Part shown: positions 62,739 to 64,000 of the stretch, piece by piece
Layout of the letters: each line of letters starts with the position of its first letter
How positions within the stretch are numbered: the stretch's first letter is position 1
Assembly: GCA_040756055.1 (NCBI GenBank)
Contig: JBFLZR010000005.1
Span: 91,001-155,000, forward strand
Direction: 5' to 3'
Source of the DNA: Candidatus Zixiibacteriota bacterium
Lineage (GTDB): Bacteria; Zixibacteria; MSB-5A5; GN15; FEB-12
Length of the DNA: 64,000 nucleotides
Program-made: the position numbers and the translations under genes
Notes under the pieces: model-generated
What the model saw: only the letters and a program-made list of their open reading frames with translations
Database searches by the model: none
What the model was told of the DNA's origin: nothing

Positions 62739-63242
62739 ATGACTAACATCAGGCGATACCACCGGAAGGACGATCTGATCTTTCTAACGCATGTGACCCA
62801 TGAGCGCATGCCTATCCTTCTGGATAATTCGGACCTGTTGCTCGATTCACTGGCGAGACACACAAAGACCTGGTCAGCAGAGGTTCTCGCATGGGTGATC
62901 CTTCCGGATCATTTCCATCTGCTACTTGACATCAGGCAGAGCGAGCTGTCATCGCTTATGCGGAAGGTCAAATTGAGTTTTTCTGCTGGTTATCGCATAC
63001 GTCAAGCACTTGATCGCGGTAGAGTCTGGCAAAACCGGTTTTACGATCATATTATCCGTGACGCAGATGACCTGAACAGGCATATCGATTACATCCATTA
63101 CAACCCGGTCAAACATGGATTGGTCCATAAGCCAATAGAATATGCCGCGTCATCGCTTGGTGATTTTAGTGCTCGCGGTTATTATTCGCGTGACTGGGGG
63201 GAGCACTTCAAAATAGACACTACTATCGAATACGGGGAGTAG
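62739..63242 (+). CDS. REP-associated tyrosine transposase (RAYT)
   Basis: A 167-residue Y1-type single-strand transposase related to IS200/IS605 TnpA. The HUH metal motif is DHFHLLLD (His58, His60), and the presumed catalytic tyrosine is in HIDYIHYNPVKHGLV (Tyr118). WVILPDHFHLL and GRVWQNRFYDHIIRD are typical of RAYTs. It is bracketed by two nearly identical 114-base palindromic elements, and its TAG stop (63240-63242) lies inside the first bases of copy 2. RAYTs move REP/REPIN elements in other bacteria and are usually single, vertically kept genes. No good ribosome site precedes the ATG. Confidence 0.9.
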   Translation: MTNIRRYHRKDDLIFLTHVTHERMPILLDNSDLLLDSLARHTKTWSAEVLAWVILPDHFHLLLDIRQSELSSLMRKVKLSFSAGYRIRQALDRGRVWQNRFYDHIIRDADDLNRHIDYIHYNPVKHGLVHKPIEYAASSLGDFSARGYYSRDWGEHFKIDTTIEYGE

Positions 63243-63352
63243 GTCGAAATCCCCTGCCCGATAGGGTCTCCGCTATCGGCGGGGAGGTTTCGACATCTTG
63301 AATTGTGGATTTGGAACCCGGTATGTCGAAACCACAAGGGATTTCGACCTAC
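63239..63352 (+). repeat. REPIN-like element, copy 2 (downstream of RAYT)
   Basis: The element begins GTAGGTCGAAATCCC and ends with the perfect complement GGGATTTCGACCTAC (15-base terminal inverted repeat). Inside are CCGATAG/CTATCGG and two GTCGAAA/TTTCGAC pairs. It matches copy 1 in 110 of 114 bases. The stop codon of the RAYT gene overlaps its left end. Confidence 0.88.
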
Positions 63353-63453
63353 TGATTCTTGACGGAGCGGGGCAAAAGCAAACCCTCCCGCTGATTTATA
63401 AGAATTATATATGCTTTTCTCTATAATCTGTCAAAGACATTTTTGCGGCGGTT

Positions 63454-63508
63454 GGGGCAGATGAGGGCATCTGCCGCCCACGATCCCACAGCAAGCTGCG
63501 GGGCACCC
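63454..63508 (-). repeat. inverted copy of the PBP-spacer palindrome family
   Basis: On the minus strand: GGGTGCCCC, a hairpin, GTGGG, then GTGGGCGGCAGATG...CATCTGCCCC. It has the same order of parts as 18400-18470. It ends just before the rRNA terminator region; the remainder of the gap 63353-63558 shows nothing else. Confidence 0.65.
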
Positions 63509-63558
63509 GAGGGAAGGCTCCTGCCCTACAGGAAGTAACCTACAAGAAATGTCTACAA

Positions 63559-63589
63559 GAAAAAAAAGCCCTCTGTTTCCAGAGGGCTT
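63559..63589 (-). terminator. rRNA operon terminator
   Basis: On the minus strand AAGCCCTCT/AGAGGGCTT with a 6-base loop followed by eight T. It lies 8 bases past the 5S 3' end. Confidence 0.93.
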
Positions 63590-63596
63590 AATTTAA

Positions 63597-63712
63597 CCCG
63601 GCAGCTTTCTACTCTCCCACACGGTCTCCCGAGCAGTACCATCGACGTAGACGGGCTTAACTACTGTGTTCGGAATGGGAACAGGTGTGACCCCGTCGCT
63701 ATCGCTACCGAG
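63597..63712 (-). rRNA. rrf: 5S ribosomal RNA
   Basis: Complete 5S rRNA of about 116 bases on the minus strand. The terminal helix pairs CTCGGTAGC (5', from 63712) with GCTGCCGGG (3', ending 63597). Internal landmarks are CACACCTGTTCCCATTCCGA and the AGTAGTTAAGC-type loop. It follows the 23S gene after ~82 bases and precedes a strong terminator, so it is the last gene of a 16S-23S-5S operon. Confidence 0.95.
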
Positions 63713-63794
63713 AATTTTCATAGAGTTTTTCGTTGATACAAATGTATCACCCAACAGGCTGCATAACAGAATGCAGATCTCAAGTAAATTTTAA

Positions 63795-64000
63795 TCGGTT
63801 AAGCCGCCCGACCTATTAGTATCACTCGACTAAACACATTGCTGTGCGTACATCTGTGACCTATCAACCTGGTCATCTTCCAGGGGTCTTAGGAGGTCTT
63901 ACGACCTGGGAAATCTAATCTTGGAGTGGGCTTAGCACTTAGATGCTTTCAGCGCTTATCCCTTCCCAACGCAGCTACCCTGCGATGCGACTGGCGTCAC
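63795..64000 (-). rRNA. rrl: 23S ribosomal RNA (3' end, partial)
   Basis: About 206 bases from the 3' end of 23S rRNA, running leftward; the rest lies beyond the window. Recognised by AAGCGCTGAAAGCATCTAAG and by the closing TACTAATAGGTCGGGCGGC followed by TTAACC. The exact mature end is uncertain by a few bases. Confidence 0.94.

Noticed and set aside
1..64000. CRISPR array, prophage or classical insertion sequence
   Set aside because: No array of regularly spaced direct repeats, no phage structural genes, and the only transposase is the RAYT.

Overview
The window reads as a piece of a Gram-negative chromosome of roughly even base composition from the Fibrobacteres-Chlorobi-Bacteroidetes (FCB) side of the tree. 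The best clues are a long FG-GAP protein ending in a Bacteroidetes-type C-terminal sorting domain, Ig-like and TPR lipoproteins, a TamA/TamB outer-membrane pair, a papain-type protease with PKD, cohesin-like and dockerin modules, and many small lipoproteins. Together these resemble candidate phylum Zixibacteria. That placement is inference; the partial 23S gene at the right edge would test it. Gene starts are usually preceded by clear AGGAGG-like sites, several promoters match TTGACA-17-TATAAT, and TGA is a normal stop codon.

Layout. 1-5.8 kb (minus): an ABC-2 exporter pair (ATPase and partial permease), a DUF72 protein, and a tightly coupled cassette of four membrane proteins plus a 42-residue zinc-ribbon protein of unknown function. 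5.9-8.8 kb (plus): a sugar-type ABC importer (binding protein and two permeases) without its own ATPase. 8.9-16 kb: an OmpA-like lipoprotein, then a leftward run tyrS - TPR lipoprotein - Ig-like lipoprotein - MscS channel - small lipoprotein. 16.2-20.6 kb: a class A penicillin-binding protein, a cluster of hairpin repeats, tRNA-Leu(CAA), and a 1.85-kb segment with two duplicated secreted-protein genes, closed by a 14-bp copy of the tRNA 3' end. 20.6-26.4 kb: TamB and TamA. 26.6-35 kb: a DUF885 peptidase, a CBS protein, a PilX-like protein, a globin-coupled diguanylate cyclase, an aminotransferase, and a cytochrome b5-like domain next to a ferritin/Dps pseudogene. 35.6-43.8 kb: two GYD-domain proteins, the FG-GAP protein, the papain-type protease, a WlbA-like sugar dehydrogenase and an HD-GYP protein. 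43.8-50 kb: an ECF sigma/anti-sigma pair divergent from a small membrane protein with look-alike promoters, an oligopeptidase B-like protein and an EF-G paralogue. 50-60 kb: DUF2914, a third GYD protein, LexA, YceI, an HsmA-like protein, an RNA 2'-O-methyltransferase, peptide deformylase, two tandem beta-barrel proteins, DUF1579, an AHSA1-like protein and a KtrB potassium channel. 60-63.6 kb: a repeat-rich stretch holding a RAYT transposase bracketed by two nearly identical 114-bp REPIN-like elements. The right end is a leftward rRNA operon (5S, 3' end of 23S).

The least expected structures are the REPIN-RAYT-REPIN unit and a second dispersed palindrome family, the tRNA-anchored duplicated gene pair, the uncharacterised coupled membrane cassette at 2.8-5.8 kb, the freshly broken ferritin-like gene, and two intergenic regions folded like structured RNAs. 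No CRISPR array, prophage or classical insertion sequence was seen.
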